From contig NZ_BSEC01000001.1 of NCBI RefSeq assembly GCF_027923385.1, forward strand, positions 3,632,001 to 3,696,000: DNA of 64,000 nt, given 5' to 3'. Below the pieces are notes generated by a model. The model saw nothing but the letters and a program-made list of their open reading frames with translations. It was not told where the DNA came from and did no database searches. Numbering within the stretch: position 1 is the stretch's first letter; each line of letters begins with the position of its first letter. Both the position numbers and the translations under genes were made by a program. Source of the DNA: Methylocystis echinoides. GTDB taxonomy: Bacteria > Pseudomonadota > Alphaproteobacteria > Rhizobiales > Beijerinckiaceae. Of this stretch, positions 54,036 through 63,912 are shown piece by piece.

Positions 54036-54111
54036 TGGTGCCGCAAGAGGGATTCGAACCCCCGACCCCATCATTACGAATGATGTGCTCTACCAGCTGA
54101 GCTATTGCGGC
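54036..54111 (-). tRNA. tRNA-Thr (anticodon CGT)
   Basis: 76 nt including an encoded CCA (54036-54038). The acceptor arms GCCGCAA and TTGCGGC pair fully, the anticodon stem is CATCA/TGATG with loop TTCGTAA, giving anticodon CGT for ACG codons, and the T-arm contains GGTTCGAATCC. Its 3' end faces the AT-richer 50-54 kb segment, a common integration geometry. Confidence 0.97.
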
Positions 54112-54215
54112 GTTTGCGTCGAGCGACGCGGCTTTCTCTTATCGGCGCGCGCGGCTTTTTTCAAGCGGCCCGGCAGGAGGATTTTCGGCTGGATGCGCTT
54201 TTCTTTTCCGCAGGG

Positions 54216-54566
54216 CTATCCGCGTCGGCTCGCCTTCCCCGACGCGTCGCCGGGCAGTTGCGCAAGCGCCTGCTGACGCAGCTTCTCGATCTCCAGGCGG
54301 GTCTTCTTCGCCTCCGAGCGGGCGATCTTGGCGTCGCGACGCACCGAAAGATGTCCCAGCCACGAGGCGACGCCCCCGGCGAGCACTCCGAGCGCCATCG
54401 ACGCCAGCACCACGAGGAACATCGGCGCCTCGAAGGACGGGCCCGCCGCATCGCTCGTGGCGAAGGGATCGAGCCCGATCCTTACCGGCCCGCGATTCGC
54501 CATGGAGAAAAACAGAATGAGCAGCGCCAGCGGGACAAAGACGATTATGCGCAACACAGCTTTCAT
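54216..54566 (-). CDS. LapA-domain membrane protein
   Basis: 116 residues from ATG 54566 (GGGG about 10 bases upstream). Two membrane spans: VLRIIVFVPLALLILFFSMAN with the typical SMANRGPVRI segment, and APMFLVVLASMALGVLAGG. A charged helical C-terminus follows (RSEAKKTRLEIEKLRQQ). This is the lipopolysaccharide-assembly LapA (DUF1049) architecture. In alphaproteobacteria it commonly follows ihfB, as here. Inner membrane; role probably in envelope lipid or LPS homeostasis. Confidence 0.85.
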   Translation of the reverse strand: MKAVLRIIVFVPLALLILFFSMANRGPVRIGLDPFATSDAAGPSFEAPMFLVVLASMALGVLAGGVASWLGHLSVRRDAKIARSEAKKTRLEIEKLRQQALAQLPGDASGKASRRG

Positions 54567-54679
54567 GAGCTCATCCCCGTTGGTCGGCGGCGCGCCGGCA
54601 TGGTTCGACAGCGCGTGGGGCCGCGGGAGCCTCGGCGTCATGTCAGATCCCGCGCCGGGCGGCGCGGGCGGCCAAGGCG

Positions 54680-54970
54680 TCAGCCCTGGTAGTTCTCGTT
54701 CAGGCGCTCGCGCATTTCCTTGCCCGTCTTGAAGAAGGGCACGCACTTCTCCTCAACCGAAACCTGTGCGCCAGTGCGCGGATTGCGGCCCGTGCGGGCG
54801 TCGCGCTTCTTCACGGAAAAAGCGCCGAAGCCGCGCAGTTCGACCCGGTCGCCCCGCGCCAGCGCGGCGGTGATCTCGTCCAGAATCGTGCTGACAATCG
54901 TTTCGACGTCACGCTGATAGAGGTGGCTGTTGCGACGCGCAATGCGCTGAATGAGTTCCGACTTGATCAT
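54680..54970 (-). CDS. ihfB: Integration host factor subunit beta
   Basis: 96 residues from ATG 54970 ([11 protein letters not shown]); an in-frame ATG at 54982 adds four residues. HU/IHF fold with [13 protein letters not shown] and the DNA-intercalating arm [10 protein letters not shown]. Binds and bends DNA as a heterodimer with IHF-alpha (not in this window). It lies between sppA upstream and the LapA gene downstream, the usual alphaproteobacterial order. Confidence 0.95.
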   Translation of the reverse strand: MIKSELIQRIARRNSHLYQRDVETIVSTILDEITAALARGDRVELRGFGAFSVKKRDARTGRNPRTGAQVSVEEKCVPFFKTGKEMRERLNENYQG

Positions 54971-55015
54971 TCCAGGATCCATTTATCTCGTTGCATCAAA
55001 ACGCGTTGCGCCTTG

Positions 55016-55987
55016 TCAGCGCGCGTCGAAACCCTGCCAAATCGCCAATAGACCGTCAAGACTGCCGCGCCGCTCCGTGGCCACGGCCTGATCGAGCACG
55101 GCCGCCACCGACTCGAGGCCGACCACCCTCGAAACGCTCGCCGCGCCCTCGACCAGCCCGAGCCGCTCGAGGCTGCCCTTCTTTTTCCAGTCGCGGACCG
55201 GCAGATCCTTCGCAAGCCCCTTGTTCTTCTCCAGCCAGTTGATGGCTTCCCGCTCGCCGCCAAGAATGTCGACCAGTTTCAGCGGCACGCCCTGACGCGC
55301 CGTGAACACCCGACCATCGGAAACTTTCGCGAGCCCGGCGTCGTCGAGGTGGCGGCGCTCCTTCACCAAGTCCTTGAACCAGGTATAAGAATCGGCGACG
55401 AGGCTGGCGATCGCGGCGCGCGCGGCTTCGCTCGTGGGCTCCAGGCCGTTTGGCGCGGCCTTGAGCGGCGAGGATTTCACCTCCTCGACCTTCACGCCGA
55501 CCGAATCCAGCAGCTTGTAGAAATTCGGATACTGGAACAGCACGCCAATGGAGCCGACCAGCGAATTGCCCTGCGCCACAATCGTGTCCGCTGCGATCGC
55601 GGCGATATACGCGCCAGAGGCCGCCACAGCGCCCACGACGGCGACAACCGGCTTCTTCTCGTTCAGGCGGCGCAGCTCGTCGTAAAGCTTCTCCGCGCCC
55701 GTCGTGGTGCCCCCGGGGCTGTCGATGGTCAGCAGGACGGCCTTGGCCTGATTCGATTCGCCGATCTTCTTGACGAGGTCGATCGTGTCCTTGTCGCCCA
55801 GGATCATCCCCTGCAGCGAGAGCCGCGCGATGTGCGGCGTCAGCTTGTCTGTCGAATCGGCGCCGGTGACACGCGAAACCAGGACGATCGCGGCGACGCC
55901 CACGGCGGCGATCGCGGCCATGCGCCACCAGCCAAGCCTGCGCCGCAGGCGGCGGCGATCGATCAGATAATCCGTGGGCGGCGACAT
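55016..55987 (-). CDS. sppA: Signal peptide peptidase SppA (short form)
   Basis: 323 residues from ATG 55987. One N-terminal membrane helix (WWRMAAIAAVGVAAIVLV), then a single S49 protease domain: DSPGGTTTGAEKLYDEL, the serine nucleophile region VAASGAYIAA, and SPLKAAPNG carrying the lysine of the Ser/Lys dyad. Short-form SppA assembles as an octamer and degrades cleaved signal peptides in the membrane. It is followed by ihfB (45 bp). Confidence 0.95.
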   Translation of the reverse strand: MSPPTDYLIDRRRLRRRLGWWRMAAIAAVGVAAIVLVSRVTGADSTDKLTPHIARLSLQGMILGDKDTIDLVKKIGESNQAKAVLLTIDSPGGTTTGAEKLYDELRRLNEKKPVVAVVGAVAASGAYIAAIAADTIVAQGNSLVGSIGVLFQYPNFYKLLDSVGVKVEEVKSSPLKAAPNGLEPTSEAARAAIASLVADSYTWFKDLVKERRHLDDAGLAKVSDGRVFTARQGVPLKLVDILGGEREAINWLEKNKGLAKDLPVRDWKKKGSLERLGLVEGAASVSRVVGLESVAAVLDQAVATERRGSLDGLLAIWQGFDAR

Positions 55988-56077
55988 ATGCGCTCCTTGC
56001 AAGCCTGATGCTTCGCCGCAGTAGGTAAGCTTCCTTGGCGACTTTGAAAAGCCGCAGACGCGGGTTGCGGCGCCATA

Positions 56078-56398
56078 TCAGCCCCTTTGCGCCGCCGCCG
56101 CGATCCAGGCGGCATAGGCCGGATCGGCGTCGGCGACGTCGATACGCAGTATCTCAGGCGTCTCATAACTGTGCAGCCGCCGGACCAGCGCCGCAAGCGC
56201 GGCATAATCGGCGGCGAGATGCTTCATCTGCAGTTGGAACTCCCGCGCCTCGCACAGCTCCCCCTTCCAGACGTAATGGCTCACGACGGGCGCGATCTGG
56301 ACGCAAGCAGCCAGTTTTGCCTCCAGCGCGGCGCGCGCCAGCATGCGCGCCGCCTCATCCGAATCGATCGTCGTGACGAGAATCGCGAGGCCGCTCAC
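56078..56398 (-). CDS. cutA: CutA divalent-cation tolerance protein
   Basis: 106 residues from GTG 56398, one base after the Do-protease stop; the longer ATG at 56437 would overlap that gene. ILVTTIDSDEAARMLARAAL and LAACVQIAPVVSHYVWKGEL are the CutA core, and LHSYETPEILRIDV the conserved Y-x-x-P block. Trimeric copper-binding/cation-tolerance protein, periplasmic or cytoplasmic depending on host; no signal peptide is visible here. Confidence 0.92.
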   Translation of the reverse strand: MSGLAILVTTIDSDEAARMLARAALEAKLAACVQIAPVVSHYVWKGELCEAREFQLQMKHLAADYAALAALVRRLHSYETPEILRIDVADADPAYAAWIAAAAQRG

Positions 56399-56399
56399 C

Positions 56400-57839
<1,440 letters not shown>

Positions 57840-58052
57840 TCCGCGCCCCTCCAAGCGAATCTCTCGCGAATATAAGTCCGCCGGACAAAAACGGTAACCG
57901 CGACGCGCATGAATAGCGAATCGCGTTCACGACCGTCGCCTTTTACCCGGGAAAGCGGCGCCTTTGCGCCGGGGCGACGGATGGCGCGGCGGCCATGTCG
58001 CGAAAACAGACCTTTGCCCGGCTGCTGGTTTTACGCAGGCGGGCATAAAAAA

Positions 58053-58068
58053 AGCGGCGCGAGAAACC
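58053..58068 (+). repeat. 16-bp direct repeat, left copy beside the IS
   Basis: AGCGGCGCGAGAAACC, identical to 59607-59622. It includes half of the rplQ terminator stem and keeps the adjoining A-run (U-tract on the minus strand). Confidence 0.75.
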
Positions 58069-58079
58069 GGACCGGGGCC

Positions 58080-59605
58080 AGACCACTGACAAACCCCCGT
58101 CATTTTTTGGCGGGGGTTTTTAATTTGGTGTCGGGCGGTCTGAGGTGTCGGATTTGTTGTCGGGTGAGGATGTCTTGGCCTGTCAGGCGGGCCTTGGCTC
58201 TGCCCTGCTGGCGGTCAGGAGGGCGATTTTCTTCATATTCTGCGCGGCGGCGGCGAGCAGACATTGCCACCGCACCCGCAAAAGTCCCCGGAACCTCGCA
58301 TAGCGGTGGCCGAAGAGCTGCTTGGCGTCGGCGAAAGAGCGCTCGACCGTCTCCTTGCGGCGTTTGTAGATGAACCTGCCTTCGGTCGTGAGGCGATGGG
58401 CGTCGACCCGATCGCGCGCGTCCTGCCAGACATGGCGGGTGATGGCGCGCTCGGCCTTGGCGTTGCCGGTGCAGGAGGAAAGCAGCGGACAGGCGCGGCA
58501 CTGATCCGGGTCCGACGTGTAATGGCGGTAGCCTGTGCGGTCGGTCGTGGCGTAGGTCAGCGCCTGGCCCTGTGGGCAGCGGTAGACGTCGGCCTCGGCG
58601 TCATATTTGAAGGCGCTCTTGCGCATCATGCCGGGCCTGGGCGGCGTCGGGTTGCGATAACCCGTCACCCCGTAAAGCCCGCGATCCTCCAGACCCTTGG
58701 CGATGCCCGCCGTGGCGTAGCCCGCGTCCAGCCCCACCGCCCGCACATCGAGATCGAACCGTTCCCGCTGCCGGTCGAGCCGCGTCAGATAGACGATGCT
58801 GTCATGCACATTCGCCGGCGTCGCAAAACTGTCCAGGATGATGCCGTGACGCCCGTCCACCGTGCGGTGATCGAGATAGAAGAAGCCCTTCGGCTTCCCA
58901 TCCCGCACCATGTAGCCGCTCTCGGGATCCGTGCGGGAAACCTTGGTTTCGACCACCGGCGGCTGGCGCTTCTTCTCCGGCAAAGGCTTCCTGCCATGCG
59001 CGGCGCGATCTTCCTCGACCGCCGCGTCCAGCGCCGCCCAATAGTCGGCCCGCGACTTCTCGACCATGGCCTTGTCGAACCTGTTCCTGTTGGCGGAGGC
59101 CTTCAGATGGGTCGAGTCGGTGTAGAGAACCTTCCCCGACACGAAGCCCCGCGCCATCGCCTGCTCGACAATGCGGTCGAAAATGTCCTGTGCGACGCTC
59201 TCGTCCTGAAAGCGGCGGCGGCGGTTCTGGCTCAGGGTCGAGGCGTCGAAGACCTTGTCTGTCAGCTTCAGCCGCAGGAACCAGCGATAGGCGACATTGA
59301 CCTCGATCTCGCGCACGAGCTGGCGCTCCGAGCGCACGCCGAACAGATAGCCAATGAACAGCGCCTTGAACATCAGCGTCGGATCGAGCGGCGGCCGCCC
59401 GTTGTCCGGGCAGTAAAGACCCGCCACACGATCATGGATGAACGAGAAATCGACCGCCGCCTCGATCTTGCGAAGCAGGTGATCAGCGGGGACAAGCTCA
59501 TCGAGCGTCACCATCTCGAGCGCTGTCTGTTCGGGGCCGGGCTTGCGAAGCATGATCCAGTGAATCAAAAACCCCCGGCTCACGCCAGGGGTTTGTCAGC
59601 AGTCT
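58080..59605 (-). mobile_element. IS1182-family insertion sequence
   Basis: Terminal inverted repeats: left AGACCACTGACAAACCCC at 58080 and, read on the minus strand from 59605, AGACTGCTGACAAACCCC, with two mismatches in 18. It encloses one transposase gene. Inner hairpins lie near both ends (for example 58094-58118). The left end could be slightly further out, as 11 bp separate it from the flanking direct repeat. It is inserted in the terminator of rplQ. Apparently complete. Confidence 0.85.
58183..59553 (-). CDS. IS1182-family (DDE) transposase
   Basis: 456 residues from ATG 59553 (10 codons inside a longer frame). The N-terminus LVPADHLLRKIEAAVDFSFI and RPPLDPTLMFKALFIGYLFG are the IS1182/IS5-type domain, and GLDAGYATAGIAKGL contains one catalytic Asp. 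The zinc-like block CPQGQAL, CRACPLLSSCTG and the ending RFRGLLRVRWQCLLAAAAQN are IS1182 features. No frameshift is seen, so it may be active. Confidence 0.93.
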   Translation of the reverse strand: MLRKPGPEQTALEMVTLDELVPADHLLRKIEAAVDFSFIHDRVAGLYCPDNGRPPLDPTLMFKALFIGYLFGVRSERQLVREIEVNVAYRWFLRLKLTDKVFDASTLSQNRRRRFQDESVAQDIFDRIVEQAMARGFVSGKVLYTDSTHLKASANRNRFDKAMVEKSRADYWAALDAAVEEDRAAHGRKPLPEKKRQPPVVETKVSRTDPESGYMVRDGKPKGFFYLDHRTVDGRHGIILDSFATPANVHDSIVYLTRLDRQRERFDLDVRAVGLDAGYATAGIAKGLEDRGLYGVTGYRNPTPPRPGMMRKSAFKYDAEADVYRCPQGQALTYATTDRTGYRHYTSDPDQCRACPLLSSCTGNAKAERAITRHVWQDARDRVDAHRLTTEGRFIYKRRKETVERSFADAKQLFGHRYARFRGLLRVRWQCLLAAAAQNMKKIALLTASRAEPRPA

Positions 59606-59606
59606 G

Positions 59607-59622
59607 AGCGGCGCGAGAAACC
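59607..59622 (+). repeat. 16-bp direct repeat, right copy beside the IS
   Basis: AGCGGCGCGAGAAACC, identical to 58053-58068; it starts 1 bp after the IS end. Confidence 0.75.
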
Positions 59623-59629
59623 GCGCCGC
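59608..59629 (-). terminator. Stem of the rplQ terminator, separated from its U-tract by the IS
   Basis: 8-bp stem GCGGCGCG / CGCGCCGC with a 6-base loop, 25 bp after the rplQ stop. On the minus strand it should be followed by U; the matching run of T now lies on the far side of the IS (complement of A-run 58047-58053). Confidence 0.65.
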
Positions 59630-59654
59630 CTTCGTAAGCATTTGACGGAAAGGC

Positions 59655-60068
59655 TTACGCCTCTTCCGCGACCACCTGCACCGGGCCCGAATCCTGGCCG
59701 CGCGCATTGACGTCGCGGTCGACGAATTCGATCACCGCCAGCGGGGCGTTGTCGCCGTAGCGGAAGCCCGCCTTCAGGACTCGCGTATAGCCGCCGTTGC
59801 GATCCTTGTAGCGCGGGCCGAGCACCTCGAAGAGCTTGCCGACGAGCTTGACGTCCTTGATCTGGGCGATGGCCTGACGACGGGCGTGGAGATCGCCGCG
59901 CTTGCCGAGCGTCACCAGCTTCTCGACGACCGGACGCAGGTCCTTCGCCTTCGGCAGGGTGGTGATGATCTGCTCATGCTTGATGAGCGCCTGCGCCATA
60001 TTCGCGAACATGGCCTTGCGGTGCTCATGGGTGCGGCCGAAACGGCGCTTCTTGTGACCGTGATACAT
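59655..60068 (-). CDS. rplQ: 50S ribosomal protein L17
   Basis: 137 residues. [20 protein letters not shown] at the N-terminus and the [15 protein letters not shown] and [20 protein letters not shown] blocks are L17. Last gene of the alpha operon (rpsM-rpsK-rpoA-rplQ), though a 310-bp gap with a repeat element separates it from rpoA, so it may need its own promoter. Confidence 0.97.
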   Translation of the reverse strand: MYHGHKKRRFGRTHEHRKAMFANMAQALIKHEQIITTLPKAKDLRPVVEKLVTLGKRGDLHARRQAIAQIKDVKLVGKLFEVLGPRYKDRNGGYTRVLKAGFRYGDNAPLAVIEFVDRDVNARGQDSGPVQVVAEEA

Positions 60069-60182
60069 GTGGCTCTCCGTTGGTTATGACGGCCGCCGTG
60101 CCAAGGTACGGCCGTCCTGTTATTCCCGCGATGACCGCGGGGGCTAAAATACGACAAGCACCGTGCTTGCCGATGTTCCCCA

Positions 60183-60353
60183 TACCTCCCCCTTGCGGGG
60201 AGGTCGGCGGTCGAAGACCGCCGGGTGGGGGTCCGCGCCGCTAGAGCCTTGATGGGGCTTTACCCCACCCGACCCCGCCATAGCCCGTCTGAAAGACGGG
60301 CGTCTTTCAGACGCCCTTTGGCGGGGCCACCCTCCCCGTAGAGGGGAGGGATA
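60183..60353. repeat. Palindrome-rich intergenic element between rplQ and rpoA
   Basis: Four adjacent hairpins: CCTCCCCCTTGCGGGGAGG (60185-60203), GGCGGTC/GACCGCC (60206-60222), GCCCGTCT/AGACGGGC (60284-60302) and CCCTCCCC/GGGGAGGG (60330-60350), with GGGTGGGGGT and ACCCCACCC arms between. This mosaic of inverted repeats is like the dispersed palindromic elements of Rhizobiales genomes; copy number cannot be seen from one window. It may affect rpoA-rplQ mRNA. Confidence 0.75.
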
Positions 60354-60378
60354 GCTCGCGCCCAAGGCCGCGCGGATG

Positions 60379-61398
60379 TCAGTAATGTTCCTCGAAGCGC
60401 TTGGCGAGGTCGTCGATGTTCTCCGGCGGCCAGCCGGGCACTTCCATGCCCAGATGCAGGCCCATCTGCGCGAGAACTTCCTTGATCTCGTTCAGGGACT
60501 TGCGGCCAAAGTTCGGGGTGCGGAGCATTTCCGCCTCCGACTTCTGGATGAGGTCGCCGATATAGACGATGTTGTCGTTCTTCAGGCAGTTTGCCGAACG
60601 CACCGACAGCTCCAGCTCGTCGACCTTCTTGAGCAGCGCCGGATTGAAGGCGAGCTGCGGGATCGACGGGGCGGCCTCTTCGCGGCGGGGCTCCTCGAAA
60701 TTGACGAAGACGTTGAGCTGATCCTGAAGGATGCGCGCCGCATAGGCCAGCGAGTCGTCCGGCGTGATCGCGCCATTGGTCTCGATGGTCATGGTCAGCT
60801 TGTCATAGTCGAGAACCTGGCCCTCGCGGGTGTTCTCGACGCGATAGCTCACCTTCTTGACCGGCGAGTAGAGGCTGTCGACCGGAATGAGGCCGATCGG
60901 CGCGTCTTCGGCGCGGTTGCGGTCGGCCGGGACATAGCCCTTGCCGGTCGCGACGGTGAATTCGATGCGGATCTCCGCGCCCTCGTCGAGCGTGCAGATG
61001 ACGAGGTCGGGGTTGAGGACCTGAACGTCGCCGGTCGCCTGGATGTCGCCGGCGGTGACGGCGCCGGGGCCCGTCTTCTTCAGGGTGAGGCGCTTCACGC
61101 CCTCGCCCTGATACTTGATGGCGATGTCCTTGATGTTCAGGACGATGTCGGTCACATCCTCACGCACGCCGGGGATGGACGAGAATTCATGCAGCACGCC
61201 GTCGATATGGATCGAGGTGATCGCCGCGCCCTGCAGCGACGAGAGAAGAATGCGGCGCAGGGCGTTGCCGAGCGTCACGCCGAAGCCACGCTCCAGCGGT
61301 TCGGCGACGGCGGTCGCCACGCGGCGCGGATCGTCGCCGGGCGAGACCTCGAGCTTGTTCGGCTTGATCAGTTCCTGCCAGTTCTTCTGGATGCTCAC
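60379..61398 (-). CDS. rpoA: DNA-directed RNA polymerase subunit alpha
   Basis: 339 residues, normal length. N-terminal domain with [20 protein letters not shown], and C-terminal domain with [20 protein letters not shown] and [16 protein letters not shown] for UP-element and activator contact. Follows rpsK (99-bp gap) on the same strand. Confidence 0.98.
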   Translation of the reverse strand: MSIQKNWQELIKPNKLEVSPGDDPRRVATAVAEPLERGFGVTLGNALRRILLSSLQGAAITSIHIDGVLHEFSSIPGVREDVTDIVLNIKDIAIKYQGEGVKRLTLKKTGPGAVTAGDIQATGDVQVLNPDLVICTLDEGAEIRIEFTVATGKGYVPADRNRAEDAPIGLIPVDSLYSPVKKVSYRVENTREGQVLDYDKLTMTIETNGAITPDDSLAYAARILQDQLNVFVNFEEPRREEAAPSIPQLAFNPALLKKVDELELSVRSANCLKNDNIVYIGDLIQKSEAEMLRTPNFGRKSLNEIKEVLAQMGLHLGMEVPGWPPENIDDLAKRFEEHY

Positions 61399-61497
61399 TG
61401 GGACGCCTTTCCTTGAAGCTCCTGAGCGCGGCCGGCGGGGAGGACCGGGCCGCGCGCGTAATATGCTCGATGAAAGTAGGCTTCGATCGCCCTGGCG

Positions 61498-61887
61498 TCA
61501 GACGCGACGGCGCTTGCGCGGACGGCAGCCGTTGTGCGGGATCGGCGTCACGTCGCGGATGGAGGTGACGGTGAAACCCGCCGCCTGCAGCGCGCGCAGC
61601 GCGGATTCACGACCCGAACCGGGGCCCGAAACCTCGACTTCCAGCGTGCGGACGCCGTGCTCGCCGGCCTTGCGGGCGGCGTCTTCGGCGGCCATCTGGG
61701 CGGCGTAGGGGGTGGACTTGCGCGAGCCCTTGAAGCCCATCGAGCCGGCGGACGACCAGGACACGGTGTTGCCCTGCGCGTCGGTGATGGTGATCATGGT
61801 GTTGTTGAAGGTCGAGTTCACATGCGCGACGCCGGAGACGATGTTCTTGCGCTCACGGCGGCGAACGCGGGTGGTTTCCTTGGCCAT
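61498..61887 (-). CDS. rpsK: 30S ribosomal protein S11
   Basis: 129 residues; [20 protein letters not shown] and the C-terminal [19 protein letters not shown] are diagnostic. Between rpsM (135 bp upstream) and rpoA. Confidence 0.98.
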   Translation of the reverse strand: MAKETTRVRRRERKNIVSGVAHVNSTFNNTMITITDAQGNTVSWSSAGSMGFKGSRKSTPYAAQMAAEDAARKAGEHGVRTLEVEVSGPGSGRESALRALQAAGFTVTSIRDVTPIPHNGCRPRKRRRV

Positions 61888-62022
61888 TTTCTAGTCCTTC
61901 GAGCGCGCCCGTAACGCCAGGCGCTGGGGATTTAAGGTTGTCATGACCGGGCGGCGCGCCCGGGCATCTGCTTGAAAGGAGCCCCCGGGGACACGCCCGG
62001 GGATGATCCGACTGAAGGCCGA

Positions 62023-62391
62023 TTACTTCTTCTTGCCGGCGATCGGCTTCGCCTTGCCCTTGCGGGTGCGGGCGTTGGTGTGGGTGCGCTGGCCGCGAAC
62101 CGGAAGCTGACGGCGATGACGCAGGCCGCGGTAGCAGCCAAGGTCCATCAGGCGCTTGATGTTGATCGCGACTTCGCGGCGCAGGTCGCCTTCCACCAGA
62201 TAATCGCGGTCGATGGTCTCGCGGATCTGCAGGACTTCGGCGTCGGTGAGCTGGGCGACGCGGCGCTCGGCCGGAATGCCCACCTTCTCACAGATCTCCT
62301 CGGCCTTCTTCGCGCCGATGCCGTGAATATACTGAAGCGCGATGACGACGCGCTTGTTGGTCGGGATGTTGACGCCTGCAATACGTGCCAC
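62023..62391 (-). CDS. rpsM: 30S ribosomal protein S13
   Basis: 122 residues from GTG 62391, giving the standard N-terminus (M)[17 protein letters not shown] lies 7 bases upstream. The ATG at 62403 would add four residues and overlaps that ribosome site. [18 protein letters not shown] is the conserved C-terminal block. First gene of the alpha operon here; secY and adk, its usual upstream neighbours, are absent. Confidence 0.97.
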   Translation of the reverse strand: MARIAGVNIPTNKRVVIALQYIHGIGAKKAEEICEKVGIPAERRVAQLTDAEVLQIRETIDRDYLVEGDLRREVAINIKRLMDLGCYRGLRHRRQLPVRGQRTHTNARTRKGKAKPIAGKKK

Positions 62392-62616
62392 GATTTTCTC
62401 CATGTCGGGCGGAGCCAGGAAGGCTCGCCGGGTGACCCCGCGTCCGGTGGAGGCCGGCCCTTGCGGGGGATTGGGTCAGGGTTGCCCAGAACGCAAAAAT
62501 GGAAGCCCTCCGAAGAGAACTTCCTCGAATTTCGTTCGGTAGAAAGCCGATAACCACCTCATGGGGGCGGAGTCAAGAGAATTAAGCAATAAACCGGCAA
62601 TAAACGGGGCTCAGCC

Positions 62617-63912
62617 TCAGGCGGCCCGGTCATCGACATGAGAACCGAATTTTCGCGCGGCGTCCAGCCCCAGTCCCATGCCGACGGCCCCGAACATGTC
62701 GCCCTCGACGATCGTCGCCCCGGGCGTCAGCGCCGTCACCGCCGCGCGCACGGCCGGAATGGCGGTCGATCCGCCGGTGAGAAACACCGCATCAATGCGG
62801 TCGCCCGTCAGCCCGGAGGCGTCCAGCGTCTCCTTCAACGTGCGTGACAGGGCGCCGAGTTGGTCCGCGATTGCGGCGTGCAGCGTCGCGGTCGCCGTCT
62901 CGACGGCAAGGCCGCGCTCGACTTCCGCGAGGTCAATGGCGGCGCGCGCCTGCGCCGAGAGCGCAATCTTGGCGTCTTCGACGGCAAGCGCCACGGAATG
63001 GCCTCGCCGGCTTTCGACGACTTCGACAAGCCGCGCGATCTTTTCCGGGGCCAGCGCGTAGCGCGCCAGTTCGGCGATGTCGCGCGACGCTTTCTGCGTA
63101 TAGAGCAGATTGATGCGGTGCCAGGTCGACAGATCGACGAAGAAGCCGTTGGGCACAGGGATGGCCTTGTCGGCGAAGGGCATGCGCATTTCACTGCCCT
63201 GCCCCAGCAACGGCATCACCGACTTCATGCTGAACAGCCGGTCGATATCGGTGCCGCCGATATGCACGCCCTTGTTGGCGAGCACATCCCCTGCCCGATC
63301 CAACCGCGTCCGCCCCTCCGGCGAGACCCGAACGATCGAAAAATCGGAGGTGCCGCCGCCGATGTCGGCGATCAGCGCATACTCCTCGCGCGACACCTTC
63401 TGCTCATAGGCCAGCGCCGCCGCGATCGGCTCAAACTGAAAGGCGATCTCGGTGAAACCCTGCGCCCGCGCGATCTCCGCGAGCGCATCCTCGGCCCGGC
63501 GGTCGGCGGCCGCATCGTCATCGACGAAATGCACCGGCCGGCCGAGCACGACTTGTGTGATCTCGCGGCCCGTCGCCGCCTCGGCCGCCGCCTTCAGGCG
63601 CGCGACGATCAGGCCGATGATGTCCTTGAATGTGTAGGTCCTGGTCTTGATGCGGGTGGTTTCGTCCATCAGCGCCGTGCCGAGCACGGATTTCAGGCTG
63701 CGCATCAACCGCCCGTCCGCGCCGTCGACATAGGCCGCAATGGCCGCGCGGCCAAAAACGGGGGAGCCGTCCGAAAAATCGAAGAAGATCGAGCTGGGCA
63801 GCGTGCGGCTGTCGCCCTCGAGCGGCGCCAGCGTCACGCCCGCGGGACCAGGGATCGCCACCGTCGAATTGGACGTGCCAAAGTCGAGGCCGCAAAACGC
63901 CTTTGCTTCCAT
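62617..63912 (-). CDS. Hsp70-family chaperone-like protein (YegD type)
   Basis: 431 residues, shorter than DnaK and lacking its substrate-binding C-terminus. Actin-like ATPase signatures: CGLDFGTSNSTVAIPG (phosphate 1), LIADIGGGTSDFSIV (phosphate 2) and VFLTGGSTAIPAV (adenosine). It matches the YegD group of truncated Hsp70s of unknown function. It lies upstream of rpsM on the same strand with a 225-bp gap. Confidence 0.9.
   Translation of the reverse strand: MEAKAFCGLDFGTSNSTVAIPGPAGVTLAPLEGDSRTLPSSIFFDFSDGSPVFGRAAIAAYVDGADGRLMRSLKSVLGTALMDETTRIKTRTYTFKDIIGLIVARLKAAAEAATGREITQVVLGRPVHFVDDDAAADRRAEDALAEIARAQGFTEIAFQFEPIAAALAYEQKVSREEYALIADIGGGTSDFSIVRVSPEGRTRLDRAGDVLANKGVHIGGTDIDRLFSMKSVMPLLGQGSEMRMPFADKAIPVPNGFFVDLSTWHRINLLYTQKASRDIAELARYALAPEKIARLVEVVESRRGHSVALAVEDAKIALSAQARAAIDLAEVERGLAVETATATLHAAIADQLGALSRTLKETLDASGLTGDRIDAVFLTGGSTAIPAVRAAVTALTPGATIVEGDMFGAVGMGLGLDAARKFGSHVDDRAA

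Noticed and set aside
53715..54083. Frame of 122 codons reading into the tRNA, ending in RKRDSNPRPHHYE
   Set aside because: That ending is the usual translation artefact of a tRNA gene; no protein is supported.
58264..59607. Plus-strand frame of 447 codons inside the IS
   Set aside because: Antisense to the transposase, which has clear family features.
60376..61416. Plus-strand frame of 346 codons
   Set aside because: Antisense to rpoA.
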